DNA from: Symsagittifera roscoffensis
Taxonomy: Eukaryota > Xenacoelomorpha > Acoela > Convolutidae
DNA length: 64,000 bases
Reading direction: 5' to 3'
Assembly: GCF_963678635.1 (NCBI RefSeq)
Contig: NC_087070.1
Location: 25,722,007 to 25,786,006, forward strand
The notes under the pieces were generated by a model. That model did not search any database. It saw only the letters and a list, made by a program, of their open reading frames with translations, and was not told where the DNA came from. Numbering within the stretch: position 1 is the first letter of the stretch; every line of letters starts with the position of its first letter. Positions 13,141 through 23,933 of this stretch are shown here, piece by piece. A program made the translations under genes and the position numbers.

Positions 13141-14340
13141 CAATACACAGCGAAGCGAAGGGTATTATTGCGAACAATTTTTTTTCCAACCTAAGTCGCA
13201 AATAAAAGTGCTCATTAGTGGCACTTTTGGTATATTTCAATTTCATCATATATGAGCGTTTTTGAGCATAAGTAGTTAAATAGCATGCAAAGCTGTTTTT
13301 TGGCTAGTGTTAGGTCCTGTTTGAAAACATCAGGTGTTATGAAAATGTATGTGATTTGTTAATGTTTGTTTTTTATTGCGACCCCTTGGAAAATTTTTTG
13401 AACTTTTCGCAAAATTTCTCTTTTTCTCTCAAAAACTACTGAACCAATTTTCAAAACAATGCTGTGATTGAAAAACCTGGCTGCTATTCTATTTGCCTGC
13501 ATAATGTGCTAGTCTCTTTTCAGTTTACACCACATTCTCGGTTTTCGAAAGTTTCAGTAGGGTTTTTTTTACTCATTTGATTTTGAAGTTGTTCATTTTC
13601 TCAAATAATGTTTGGATAAATCTGAGATGACCGGTTAAACTAAAGAACTAATCATTGGGATTTCTCTTTCTCAAGCGGCTATTCCCTAAACTCGGAAGAA
13701 AAGAGTTATGGCCTCAAACAAGCCCATTTTTTGACTTTTTTGTTAATTTTCTAATTTTTTTTTTGACTTTTCTCAAAAACTACCCTGCCAAATCGGAGAA
13801 TAAGAGTTCAAGCGGAAGAAAAAACGTGTTATGTGAATCTTCCCTGCGCAAGCGGCTATGCCCTGTGTTTTGAAAAAATATGGCCTTAGAAAATGTACAA
13901 TTTTTGAAACTTTGCCCGTTCTTTTGGAAACTTTTTTTTATCAAAAACTGCTGATTTTGAGGTTGATAATTCATTCAAATTTAACATCGTGCTTAAATTT
14001 TTCCTGTGTAATATGTTTCGCTTTATTTGTTTTGTAGAAAAGCCCATATGGACATCGGAAAAATCCATTTTATGAAGTTTTTACCGTTTTTTTTCTAAAG
14101 AAATTTCATCACTGTTCTCGAAAGCTGCTAGCGAAAGCCGATGTTAAGGATTCAATCTAAAAATCAGGATGTGGAAATCTTCCCTGCATACGAGACTATT
14201 CCCATGCTTTACTAGAGAAGGTTTTGTGAATTTAGGAAAAGCCAACTTTTTCAATTTTTGATCGTTTTTTGGAATCTTTTTCAATTTTTGTTTCGAAAAC
14301 TACCCAACCAAATCTGAGATAAAGAATTCAGTTGAAAGAT
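13141..14340 (+). repeat. Long dispersed repeat, copy 1 (CCAACCTAAGTCGCAAAT head)
   Basis: It begins with AGCGAAGCGAAGGGTATTATT and TTCCAACCTAAGTCGCAAAT, and matches 32590-33770 over ~1.2 kb in the same order. Shared islands include AAGTGCTCATTAGTGG, GTTATGAAAATGTATG and AAACTAAAGAACTAATCATT. A more diverged copy lies at 60980-61740. No intact ORF is seen. Confidence 0.8.
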
Positions 14341-14866
14341 CGATTAGTAGTTTTTTCTTTAAATATGCAGCTAATCCACTACTTAAGCAGAAAAGTTACT
14401 AGGTTTTGCGTTAAGTCCATTTTTGAAACTTTCAAAATTACGCATTTCGGTATCAGTACTAAATATGATCAAAATATAAAAACACGTGAATATAGCATAA
14501 GTTGGGCAACTAGTTTTTCTTCCAAGCGTCCGTGGCGCGATTGCGAGGAAGTGTAAATCCTAATCAACTGGTAGGAGATCCAAATCCGCAACATGGAAAT
14601 AGTTACAGTTTTTTAAGTCGAGTTTTTCCTGCATCGCATTGGCAATTTGATAGAAACTGTAGCTGCTTTATTGGTGGCTAGTGTTAGTAAAACTTTAAGT
14701 GGTCATGAAGCAGATGTGAGAACGTATTACTCCCAAGCCTTGCAAAAAAGTTTCTCAAGGTGTCTTCTTAACCTTTTCCTTGTTTCACTTTGTTTTGCCT
14801 GTTTAGAGATCTTTTTTGCATTTTCCTTGCTTGTGTTTGCGAAGCGCAGCTTCGCCTCTGTGTAAA
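14340..14866 (+). repeat. Repeat tail with terminal hairpin, between dispersed repeat and ZDHHC12
   Basis: This continues the preceding dispersed repeat and ends in a perfect 7-bp stem, GCGAAGC-GCA-GCTTCGC, at 14839-14855, followed by CTCTGTG. The same hairpin and suffix close many other repeats in this window. 14867-15148 shows nothing else recognisable apart from the region just upstream of ZDHHC12. Confidence 0.55.
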
Positions 14867-15148
14867 TAAATTGAGATAAATGTGTTCGTAAATAGAAACA
14901 TCTGTCGTTAAAACGGATATTAAGTTGTCTGTTGGTTTCTTTCGGCTACGTAGTAATGTGCAAAGATTTTACTGGCATACTGTCTCGCTCAGCGGGTTTT
15001 CCGCTGCCTCAGTTTCAGATGGGAGTTTCCATTGATTATTTTTTTATTCCCAACGAGTAAATTTGAAGGCTAGAAATAGATAATTTTTGAGTGAAAGACA
15101 TTTGTTTTTAGATATTAACACTTAATGTAGGAGTGTTCACAAAAAAGA

Positions 15149-15376
15149 ATGTTCCCGGAAATTGGGAGCAGAAGATTCGGCCAGAATGGACCAGAAACAC
15201 TATATCAGAGCTCTCGTTTTCTCCGGTCGTACAGACTGCAAAAGTTTTTCCTACCCAAGATTACCCATGCGTTGTTTGTCGCATTCATTGTGGTCGTTGT
15301 ATACAGACAGTCTGATTCCCTGAAGGAAGAAAAACTTCTGTTCTGGACATTCATGGCTCTCCATGCAATTACTATG
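15149..15376 (+). CDS. ZDHHC12: ZDHHC12 exon 1
   Basis: Codes for residues 1-76: a basic N-terminus, the first membrane span ([11 protein letters not shown]) and the start of the second. It ends in phase 0 at ATG|GTGTGC, a weak donor chosen because it joins the second membrane span to exon 2 without a break. Confidence 0.75.
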
Positions 15377-18300
15377 GTGTGCATATTTTATGATCTAAAC
15401 CAAGCGAACGGGAATTAAAAAGGGCCAATTGTGTCCCACAGAAAGCAAAATGGTTCGAAATTTTATGGACTATAAAGAGCTGCAGGAAGTAATTAAATGC
15501 AATCCCCTGTGAAGACGTTATTCTTTATATTAATCAAACTGCGGCACCTTTTACCTTGCCATCATTGACTAATTTTATGCCTAGTTGCAATGCTCATGTT
15601 ATTGATTGCATTTAATAAAACTGATGGGTTGCCTTCATGGAAATAGACAGCAGAAAAATATTTTGCGACGAAGATTCGGGGTTATAAAAAAAAGGTTCAC
15701 GTAGCTATTTGATTTTCCTGCCGCTCCAAAAAACCGAATACCTTGCTCTGGCGTTGGCAAATTTTGTTCGTAAAAGATTATGACAATTTTTGCATAGTGT
15801 TTTCGAGGCGCACTTTCAAAATAGGAGAGTTCAATGCCTTTTTACGTTGAGCATGGGAGAAATTGAATAACGAAAGATAGTTGTTTTTTAACACAGCTCA
15901 GTTATGTCATCTAGGTTATAATCATCATTGATGATTGTTAGATGTTCTTCTTCGTGGCTTCATGCATGGACCCTGGCTACGTCACGAGAGAGTCTGTCAA
16001 ACTCATCATGGATTCGCTCAATTCAACTCCGGGTACTACTAGCGACCACAACGGATCCATCTCAGAGTTTGCAGTCGACAAAGAGTACAAGGACTCTTTC
16101 TCGTCAGAAGACAGCGAAGATGAAGTGTTTGTGGATCCTCATGGCTCGGAAAGGTGCTCCAAAAGCGATTGATTACAAGAGTAGACTTTTGAAATTGCTC
16201 TACGAAAGATTTGCTTATTCGAAGAATTTTGTTAATGTTCCTCGGTTAATTTATTTAGAATCGGTAGTAAGATTAGTCAAAAATGTGGAATCAACAAATT
16301 CTGTGGAAATGCAATATTTTAACTATTATAAGTAGTTACTGTGCTTGAAATGAACCCAATGGTGATCAATTTTTTCTCGGTGCATGTTTTCAAAATACCA
16401 TTCGACATCAAAAAAAGGTGAACTGGTTTCAAAAACTTGTAGAAAGACTGAACAGACATCCCCTTTTAAAAATCAGTTTTTGTCCACGGTCAAATAAGTT
16501 CTTGGTTCTCCCTTTTTAAGTTATGTCTTATCTAGTGTGGCAGAATAAGTGAAGTTTTGTGACACGAGTTTGATGCGCTGATGAGCATACTTTGACAAAT
16601 AGGGAAAAGGGTATTGCCATCGGGTACTATACTTTTTCCCATAAATAACTTTAGGCGCAGATTTGGCAAATGTGTAGGAATGGTAACTTTTAGACATGCT
16701 TAATTTCTTGAAAATTCAAATAAAACTACCTTCATTTAGGGTAGTAAATAGCTGTAGTCCGTTTCCGGTGTTAATTTTTTTTTCAAATAATTTTCTTGAG
16801 AAAATGTTTCAAAAATGTTTTTTTTTCAGATTCGTGGTTTTCGACCTAGTTTCCGTCGGTTCATTTCCCGTTTTTTCAATTGAAATTCGTTTTTTCAGTA
16901 ATATTTTTTTGGCTTTTTTGTTAAGCTTGAATTTTATTTTTATTTTGAAACTGATGAAAGTTTGTAACTTGTCATATTACCAATTTGGATTTTTAATAGC
17001 TGTTCTTAATATCTATCTATCTAATTTGTATTTATCATTTGAACTTATGGTTTAAGTATATGTTGTTTCCTGTTTGTATGTATTTTCCAGCTCATATGCT
17101 GTTTCAATGATAACAACAGGTGATTCAGTCTCTCGTGAATTTAATCTTGCCGGTTGCCAGGCCAAAGGCTGTGGTGGTGGTTAAGATCTGGGAAAATGGC
17201 ATAGTATATTGCACTATTTTGAACCTATACCTATCAAGGTCACAAAAATCAGAGCAAGTTGGTCTAAACCAAGTTTGAGGCCTCAGCTCCTGTAAGGAAT
17301 TTGTAGGACGAAGAGTTATGCAAAGCGAACGTTTGGGGGCTGTTGTGAAACCCAGCAAGCTGTGTGCGGGCGGGGGGGGGTGTCCAGAAAATAAGACGAC
17401 AGCTGTAAAGACGTAAAGAGTAATAGCTGTACTAAATACTTAATAACCGTTTAATCAATCAATATATTGCCATCGGGTACTATACTTTTTACGTCATTTG
17501 AGCGATTCAGGTGATTCAGCGCATCAAACTCGTGTCACAAAACTTCAGCTAACGCACGAGAGACTGAATCACCTGTTGTTATCATTGAAACAGCATATGA
17601 GCTGGAAAATACATACAAACAGGAAACTACATATACTTAAACCATAAGTTCAAGTAATATATATTGATTGATTAAACGGTTATATTGTGTTTTTTTTCGA
17701 GGACAAAAGTTCCTGTTATTATTAAGTAAGGTATTATTAAGCTTGCGAGAGCAAGTGTCTTGAAATCCGGTGCAAGACTTTTCCATTAAACAACTTTTCG
17801 TACACGTTTTAACTTTTCAACTTGCTTTTTTTATGAGCCTTCACGGCCTTCAGACTGCTTGCATTTGGCCTAGTGTTAACGCCGTCGCCTTTGTTCCCTA
17901 ATTCTCTGGGTTCGACTCTCAGCCGGACCTTGTTTTTTTTTCAGTATGTATGCATTTGAAAAAAAATTCAGTACAAACTGGTTTGTTGGATTTCAGTTAT
18001 TCTGCTTAAAATCTGTCGGCTTAGTTGCCACATCACATATCTTGTTTGTCCTGAAAGCAACTTTCATTGCAAGTGCAAGTGTTGTTCTTTGTAGGTTCAT
18101 GTAGGAATTTTTGAAAATTCATTTTCGGCGCAACAGATGTCTGCTCAAAGATTGTCGGCTTAGTTGCCACATCACTGATATTTCTTTTCTTGTGCTGTAG
18201 GCAACTTCAATTGTAGTTGAAAGTTCCACAAGTGTTGTTCATTCTAGTCTCGGGTGGGACATAAAACTGTAAAAGTTATTTATGAAATCATATTTTTTTC

Positions 18301-20698
18301 TGCTCAACTTGTGTCTCCTCAAAGAGTGCCGGCTTTGTTTCCTCTGCGTAAGTTTTGTTCTGTTGCTAATTTAATACTCAAATTGCTACCATATTAGCTG
18401 AGAATGAACTTCTATCGAGACATGCGAAATTTTAGTTTTTGGTAGAACTAGTTTTTTTTAACGCTTTCCATTTTTTCAATGTTTTTGTTTAAACGCCATC
18501 ATCATGAAATCTGAATTGAGCTACATAAATTGCGATAAGATTTTCAAATGATTTTCCAAATATTTTGCAAAAAAAAATGTTGTAATCTATCTCCCGCGCA
18601 CAAGCAGGTCGGCGAGTATTCCTCTGATGTCATCCGGCAGAGGTTCGTCTCCCACCAAGAGGTCTATGAATTCAGACTATGCTGCTCCGAAGTTGAGCTA
18701 CAAGGACAAACCAGTCACTTTCCGAAAGTGCAACTATTGCGAGATTGTACAGCCTCTCAGAGCAAAACACTGTTAGTTTTTTATATTAACTTCGTTTGGC
18801 GTAACTGTTTCTCACTGAATTTTCATATGATATGTCCACGTTTTAAAAGCATTTAATAATGCCCGAAAGAGCGTAAATGAACTTTCAACTGACGGATTCC
18901 GGAATTCATGTCTGGTGCTGATGAGTAACTGCACAATGCATATATATTTACGTTGGCTAACTGTGTTTCATTGTGCTTTGCCGAGCAACGTCATTTCTGT
19001 TAAACGGAAAACGGGGCAGATTGACCTCGAAGTTATCGGAAAAACTGATTTTGTTCCATGATAACATTCCACTTCTGATTCATTAGTTCAAGTGTTTGAA
19101 ATTTTAGTTTTTTGATCGGAGACAGTAAAGACGTTCACGGAATTCCTGATTTTGCCGGTTTTTTTTAACCGGATTCCGGAAGTAACTGTGAAGTTTGCAG
19201 TAATACGGTACATAGCACGTTTGCTGGTAGTTTCATAGTGAAAAGTCTCAAACGACTAGTGAGGATGGAAAAACTTAATCGCTGGTTTCTCATGCCTGAT
19301 TTTTTAGTGAAGCAACATTAGCGGCTTCAAACTTTGTGAGAAAGGGACATAAGAAGATGTGTTTCATGTATGCTGGGGTTTTAGGCGAGGAGTGTGGTAG
19401 GTGTGTGAGGAAGTATGACCACCACTGTCCGTGGCTGGGTTCTTGTGTTGGGGAGACAAACCACAAGTTCTTCTTTCTCCTTCTATCCTTCGGACTACTC
19501 ACTTGTGCACTCACCATACACATCACATATCACGCATTCCAAACTCCACAATCATACACTCTGTCAGGTCAGTCAAATTCACTCCTCCTTCACTTCAAAG
19601 TTTCATATATGTTGTCCAAAAATTGAAAAAATATGTTACGTTTTTTTTTTACAATACATCACCTCGGTTCCTTTTGCCATATTTTTTGCTGACGGCAAAG
19701 AAAGAAAGAAAAGATAGCTTAAATAAATTACTTATGGTCGAGAGACAAACTTAGTGAAAAGACAAGTAAATCATGATTTTTTTATTCAATAGATTACCTG
19801 AAGCTGAACCTACTCCTAATTGTGGCATTTGTGTTGGAGTGTCTGTTCCTGATGGTAGATGGAGTGCTCTTCTGTGCACATGCATATCTCATGTTCTCCA
19901 ACCAGACCACCTGGGAGTTCATGGCCAGACACAAAATCACATACTTGAGAGAACTGCCAGAGGACGAGAACCCATTCGACAGGTATAAAAAGAGCAAAAA
20001 GAAGCGCAAATAATTATGATCGAGCAGTGATAGTCTAAGTTAATGCAATTAGGAAGAAACCTTTGGCAAGAGTAGATAACGGCATCAGCAATTTTTTCAA
20101 AAAAAATATGTAAATATTTGTTTTGGTTGAGGCAACATACCTAAGAAAATCTCTGAAAATGTTCTGAAGTGACTGAATTCTCCCTCTAGCAGTCAGAGGG
20201 TCGTTGGTTTGAGGCCTACAATGATCCGCGCCAGTGGCCTGAGTGTTAGGCAGCATACCCAGCATGTAGGTCTTAATTTGCTTGTAGGTCTTAATCAGGG
20301 GCACAGCAGTAGCTTTCCGTCACAGCCATCTCGAATGTGAATAGGAATCTATCAGGAATAGACGGCCATTAGGTTATAGTTTTGAAAGAACTCATTCGGA
20401 AGATAAATAGATATGCTAATATTTTTAACGCAGGGGTCTGGCGAAGAACTGCTGGCAGTTTCTATGCAACTGCAGATCCAGGCACTGGGAGCTCTACTTC
20501 ACAAACCTCTCCCGCCAGGCCACTCAGTCTTGCGTGTCCCAGGTGATGATACACACGGCCAATGCAGCTGCCACAGCTGTTTCATCTTCAGCATACGGGG
20601 GAGGCAGTTCATGTTACCCACAAGTGACGCAGTCATCAAGTGGCGGAATGAAGAAACAGTACTCACAGTTGAGAATAGAAGACTCAGATGATGGTTAG
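15149..20698 (+). CDS. ZDHHC12: DHHC palmitoyltransferase, ZDHHC12-like (6 exons)
   Basis: Join 15149-15376, 15942-16153, 18608-18771, 19385-19567, 19793-19982, 20434-20698: 1242 nt, 413 aa, every junction in phase. The family moves palmitate from palmitoyl-CoA to protein cysteines at Golgi/ER membranes. Four hydrophobic segments are visible (about residues 38-55, 62-84, 226-250, 266-297). The cysteine-rich domain is complete: CNYC at 188-191, HC at 201-202, CXXC at 205-208, DHHC at 213-216. A TTWE motif sits at 301-304, with NPFDR close behind. The MDPGYV before the linker, TTWEF, HKITYLR and NPFDR resemble vertebrate ZDHHC12 best. Human ZDHHC12 is about 267 aa; the excess here is a Ser/Asp-rich linker (residues ~91-180) and a Ser/Gly-rich tail. 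The first ATG in frame with exon 1 was taken as start. Orthology is by motif recall. Confidence 0.9.
15377..15941 (+). other. ZDHHC12: ZDHHC12 intron 1, nothing recognised
   Basis: 565 bases of AT-rich sequence ending at the acceptor TTGTTAG. I see no repeat family member or coding potential in it. Confidence 0.6.
15942..16153 (+). CDS. ZDHHC12: ZDHHC12 exon 2
   Basis: Codes for residues 77-146 plus two bases of codon 147. It completes the second membrane span and carries MDPGYV (85-90), which precedes the cytosolic linker. The linker is rich in Ser, Asp and Glu ([19 protein letters not shown]). The donor is AAG|GTGCTC, phase 2. Confidence 0.85.
16550..17682. repeat. Crossed inverted repeats in ZDHHC12 intron 2
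   Basis: Three inverted pairs lie together. 16550-16579 pairs perfectly over 30 bp with 17518-17547. 17039-17137 pairs almost perfectly over 99 bp with 17555-17653. 17444-17467 pairs perfectly over 24 bp with 17659-17682. The first two pairs cross, so this is not one nested hairpin. A direct repeat (TTGCCATCGGGTACTATAC) also occurs near 16615 and 17467, and a run of ten G lies near 17372. Confidence 0.85.
17700..18420 (+). repeat. tRNA-like SINE with tandem body units
   Basis: A box A-like GGCCTAGTGTTAACGC (17867-17882) is followed 27 bases later by a box B-like GGTTCGACTCT (17909-17919), then CCGGACCTTG and a T run. Downstream, GTCGGCTTAGTTGCCACATCA occurs twice (near 18016 and 18158), and a third related body follows (18300-18420). 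The third body matches 27765-27900. Confidence 0.65.
18608..18771 (+). CDS. ZDHHC12: ZDHHC12 exon 3
   Basis: Completes codon 147 and codes for residues 148-201: the rest of the Ser-rich linker, then [15 protein letters not shown], the first half of the zinc-binding cysteine-rich domain. The acceptor is CAAGCAG; the donor is CACT|GTTAGT, phase 1, inside the Cys202 codon. Confidence 0.9.
18772..19384 (+). other. ZDHHC12: ZDHHC12 intron 3, nothing recognised
   Basis: 613 bases between GTTAGT and TTTTAG. I see no repeat, RNA gene or coding sequence in it. Confidence 0.6.
19385..19567 (+). CDS. ZDHHC12: ZDHHC12 exon 4 (DHHC catalytic exon)
   Basis: Codes for residues 203-262, with Cys202 completed at its start. 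[14 protein letters not shown] holds the catalytic Cys216, and [11 protein letters not shown] closes the zinc-binding fold. A hydrophobic third span follows. Donor TCAG|GTCAGT, phase 1. Confidence 0.95.
19793..19982 (+). CDS. ZDHHC12: ZDHHC12 exon 5 (TTxE exon)
   Basis: Codes for residues 264-325: the fourth membrane span, then SNQTTWEF with the family TTxE motif (301-304), [19 protein letters not shown]. Acceptor TCAATAG; donor CGACAG|GTATAA in phase 2, within Arg326. Confidence 0.95.
19983..20433 (+). other. ZDHHC12: ZDHHC12 intron 5, possible decayed SINE
   Basis: 451 bases. A box B-like TTGGTTTGAGGCC lies near 20204, preceded by CTCCCTCTAGCAGTCAGAGG, which suggests an old tRNA-derived insertion. 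Nothing else is recognised. Confidence 0.35.
20434..20698 (+). CDS. ZDHHC12: ZDHHC12 exon 6 (C-terminal tail)
   Basis: Codes for residues 327-413 and the TAG stop. It begins [13 protein letters not shown], matching the GLTRNLAHFFCGW region of ZDHHC12, then HWELYF and a low-complexity Ser/Gly/Gln tail ending in SDDG. An ATTAAA at 20739-20744 could serve as polyadenylation signal. Confidence 0.9.
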
Positions 20699-21838
20699 AT
20701 TATTTGAAATCTCGTTACTTAATTGCATTTGTACCAATATTAAAATTCATTTTGAACCAGTGGCCGGGCATCGGCAATTTGATACCGATACATTGATACC
20801 AATATATTTTATATATTGATAACTATAGTACCCGGTTGTTGTGCTTTGAGATACATTTTTTTTTCGTTTTTCATTTTGAGGTTTATTTTTTTTGAGTTTT
20901 TTGGAGGCAACGAAGGAGAATTACGTGATTTTTTATAAGTGTGCATAAAAGGGTTTTCATTTTATAATTGATCTTAAATGTTTCAACCGAGAATTCATGA
21001 ATAGAACACGGTTATTCATAAAGATAAATCTTAAAAGCTAAAAAAAAATTAGACCAGATTACTGGACACCGGGCTTCAGTATGATATTCCGGTGGCATGT
21101 CAACGTGCCGGAATGTCAGTTTGTCGAAATTATCAAATCTGTCAGTTTGCCGAAATGTTAAAGTACTCTTCGACTTGATTCGCTACATACTTTCAAATTC
21201 TCATGAAAAATGTCCTATTGTCTTTCTCTGCTGGCTTTTTTGCTCGTAAGACTAAATTTGGTTTACATTAAACCAAGGTTTTGTAAAGTGTGAAGTGAAC
21301 GAAACTCTAAATTGTTGCCAGGTTAATGAGACAACCGAACTTAAAGGCGACATGACATTAAGACGGCAAATGAGCGTTAAATCATCCAAAATGAACTATT
21401 AGAGTTTAAGAGATTTTAAGAGATTTTTATTCCTCAGAAAGACAATTAAAGATGTTTTAGTGGCGTCTTAAAAACTCATCAAAAACTGCTTTTATCATAA
21501 CAGCTGTCGTTTTACTTGCCAGGAACCTTCTAAATTACCTCCTAGAATGATTTGATTATTTTCTAATTACATCATTCTCTAATTGCTTATTCTCTAATGG
21601 TAATAACAAAATGCCAATCTTAAATTGTTTTAGAAATTCAAAGAGCTTAAAGGACATCTTTTTTTTCTTTTAAATTCGATTTTTTTAACAAAATCATTGT
21701 GGTTTACCTGTTCAGGGATTTCTTTGGTGCTTGGATGTATCAGAATGCAGCAGAATTCTAAATGTATGGATGCAGCAGAATTCTTTGGTGCTTGGATGTA
21801 TCCATTTTTTACTCGTGTTTTTAATCTGACAATCCATC
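20699..21838. other. Intergenic, no gene seen
   Basis: AT-rich sequence with small repeats only: two TGTCAGTTTGYCGAAAT copies near 21113 and 21147, and a ~61-base direct repeat at 21719-21801 sharing CTTTGGTGCTTGGATGTAT. No conserved coding sequence was recognised. Confidence 0.5.
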
Positions 21839-21839
21839 A

Positions 21840-23240
21840 TCTTATGACATTTTGTTATTGTTCCGACCATTGAAAATGGTGAGGAACTTTGTATTCGGAT
21901 GGGTTTGCTTTTTTTCCAGGCTAAATGAGGTATCACAAATAATCATTCAACTGAGTTGAGTGATGTATCATATTAAAGCCCTTTAAGTCGTGATTCGAAC
22001 GACCTTCAAAAATTTCTATTTTTGTTTTCACTTCGTCGAGAAAAACCGTTTTGAAGTATTCGATTTTTGGTCTAATTTCGAGCTAATAAGGTGACCGTAT
22101 AAGCTTACAATAGCTTATTTAAGCTTAATTTCAGCCGTGAAAGCTTAGTTTTTTTCAAGTAAAGGTTTTTGGAGTTTTTTAGTGCAATTTTGAGAAACAA
22201 AAACTTGACAATTCAAAAAAAATTGGAAAAAAGTTGAAAAAAATATCGAGAAAACTGTTCAGGCAGTTGTCATGCAATTCGGACATTAGAACGAATCTAC
22301 AGCCCGAGAGCAACAGAGAAAACTTGAGTAAGATAGTGTGTGTCAAATTGAGTGATGACATCCACAACGCGGGAGAAATGACAGGGCAAATTAGGCACTG
22401 AAAGAGCTTCTAAAGGCGAGGTACAGGCTATCGGACCTGAATCGAGCACAGAAAAACGTCAAAATGAAAAGCCAACTCCCAAATGGATCAGAGCGGGGGA
22501 GAAGGCAAAGGGGGACCTAGAGGGGGATAGTTACAAGATCTTGAGCCAGTTCTATAAGGAACGGAAGAGATTACTTTATCACACGGCGGATGGTGTAGTG
22601 GCCTGCAAGAGAAGAGATGATGAGAAAATACTACACAAACACTACCTCGTCTTATTACCGCAGCTATATCAGAAGAGGGGCTGCTCAGGTCGCATGATCA
22701 AAAGGGACATCAGGGAAAAAAGTGCAACGAAGAACATTTCATCGGTTTTATTGGCCTGGCTTGAGGAAGGCTTGCGAGAGATGGGTCAATGCGTGCTTGT
22801 CATGTCTGCAAGTGAAAGACCCAAGAAAAATGAAGTTCCCACTGAAGTCGGTGGAAAGCTCGGAATTCAATGAAGTTGTGCTGGTAGACCACCAAAAAAT
22901 CTGTATGACGGAGACGGGGTACAACCAGATCCTAGTGATCAAAGATTTTTTCGAAATTTAATTTTTTTTTTCGTTTCTAGTAATTTTTCTTAGAAAATTG
23001 TTTTCCAATTGACCTATTTTCCTTTGATTTTCAAATTTGCCTAAGTTCTTGTTTTTTCTTGTAATTTTTTTGTTCAGATCTTTTTATCAGGACACCAATT
23101 TGAAAAAACTTTTTTTTGTATTTTTTATGACTGTGGTCGGAATATTCTGTGCTACTTGTTTGAACTTTACGTTTGATTGGCCGGGGATTGTCAAGCTTTC
23201 TGAGTATTTTGAAAGAATAATTGTTTATCATTTAAAAAAT
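21840..23240 (+). repeat. Dispersed repeat (GAGGAACTTTG family) interrupted by a gypsy fragment
   Basis: The left part (21855-22070: GAAAATGGTGAGGAACTTTG, ATCATATTAAAGCCCTTT, TTCGAACGACCTTCAAAAA) matches 50825-51160 and 56350-56520. The right part (22960-23170: TTTTTATGACTGTGGTCGGAA, CTGTGCTACTTG) matches 51300-51455 and ~57040-57200. The pol remnant at 22380-22965 lies between them. Confidence 0.65.
22380..22965 (+). pseudogene. Decayed Ty3/gypsy-type pol fragment (integrase zinc-binding region)
   Basis: Frame shifts split the remnant. One frame (22541-22720) gives YKERKRLLYH, KRRDDEKILHKHYLVLLP and a Gly-rich GRMIKRD segment, like the spacer between RNase H and integrase. A second frame (22722-22961) gives RFYWPGLRKACERWVNACLSC, matching the second half of the HHCC zinc finger (FYWPGM-x-WV-x-C-x2-C). 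It is followed by VVLVDHQKI and YNQILVIKDFFE, the start of the integrase core (VDH, then ILVV-D-F). Reverse transcriptase, the rest of the integrase and LTRs are absent, so it is a dead fragment. Confidence 0.8.
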
Positions 23241-23579
23241 TAATAAATATGTTGAATGATCGTTTCTCCATAGTTTTAGAACTTCGATTCTGGGTATAAA
23301 TGGGGGCACGCTTTAGATTCTTATATTGTTTCTAGGTGCGGGATGTAAACAAGGTCGGGTTGTAAACGCGGGCAGGTTGTAAACGAGTATCTCTTTATCA
23401 TAAAGTATCATGTTTGTTTTGTGGTACCCGATTTAGCGTGAAAAAACCCACCCAAACCCAATTTTCATCCGAATTTTAACAAAAACAAAGGTATGGATTG
23501 GAGAATAGATAGTTGAGCGTTTCCATATAACTAGACACCTCAGTCTGCGAAAGAGATATTCAGCAGCTGTAGGCAATCC

Positions 23580-23933
23580 TTGATTAATTGGGGTCAATTT
23601 TTAGATCAATATACAGTGGAAGAGCACGAGGGGAAAGAGTGGCATCCAATTCAGTGCAATGATGTGCAGCGTAATGACTTCGATGACGATGACTCAATAT
23701 TCGTCAGTGGAAAAACGCCGCCTCAATCTGTATCATTACATGCTGCACAAATTATTGAAATCGATGATCGAGTAACTAGTGCTGCAGGAGAAAAGCAGTG
23801 GGAGGAAATCGAAGAAGGGAAGGGACGAGAGGAGTTGAAGAATTTGGACGATGACACCAGGAGAGTAGACGATAGTGGGAATGGGGAGTCGTCTTGTTCT
23901 TCGAATCCAAATCTCAATGTCAGCAATGTCTGA
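23580..23933 (+). CDS. Acidic ORF or terminal exon, function unknown
   Basis: An open frame of 117 codons with protein-like composition: many Asp/Glu (NDFDDDDSIF, KQWEEIEEGKGREELKNLDDD) and a Ser/Asn-rich end (SSCSSNPNLNVSNV). It has no ATG at its start and could be entered by splicing at TTTTTAG (23604) or AATATACAG (~23617). TGA is at 23931-23933 and AATAAA lies ~75 bases downstream near 24008. This fits a 3' terminal exon whose other exons I could not find, or an old gene fragment. I recognise no domain. Confidence 0.35.
   Translation: MINWGQFLDQYTVEEHEGKEWHPIQCNDVQRNDFDDDDSIFVSGKTPPQSVSLHAAQIIEIDDRVTSAAGEKQWEEIEEGKGREELKNLDDDTRRVDDSGNGESSCSSNPNLNVSNV

Noticed and set aside
16696-17055. 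119-codon frame in ZDHHC12 intron 2
   Set aside because: Phe/Leu-rich product of T-rich intron sequence; runs into the inverted-repeat arm and has no domain.
17860-17940. tRNA gene candidates (also near 30110, 41880, 46270, 49600)
   Set aside because: A and B boxes are present, but the sequence between and around them does not give a convincing cloverleaf with a paired acceptor stem; they repeat as SINE parts.
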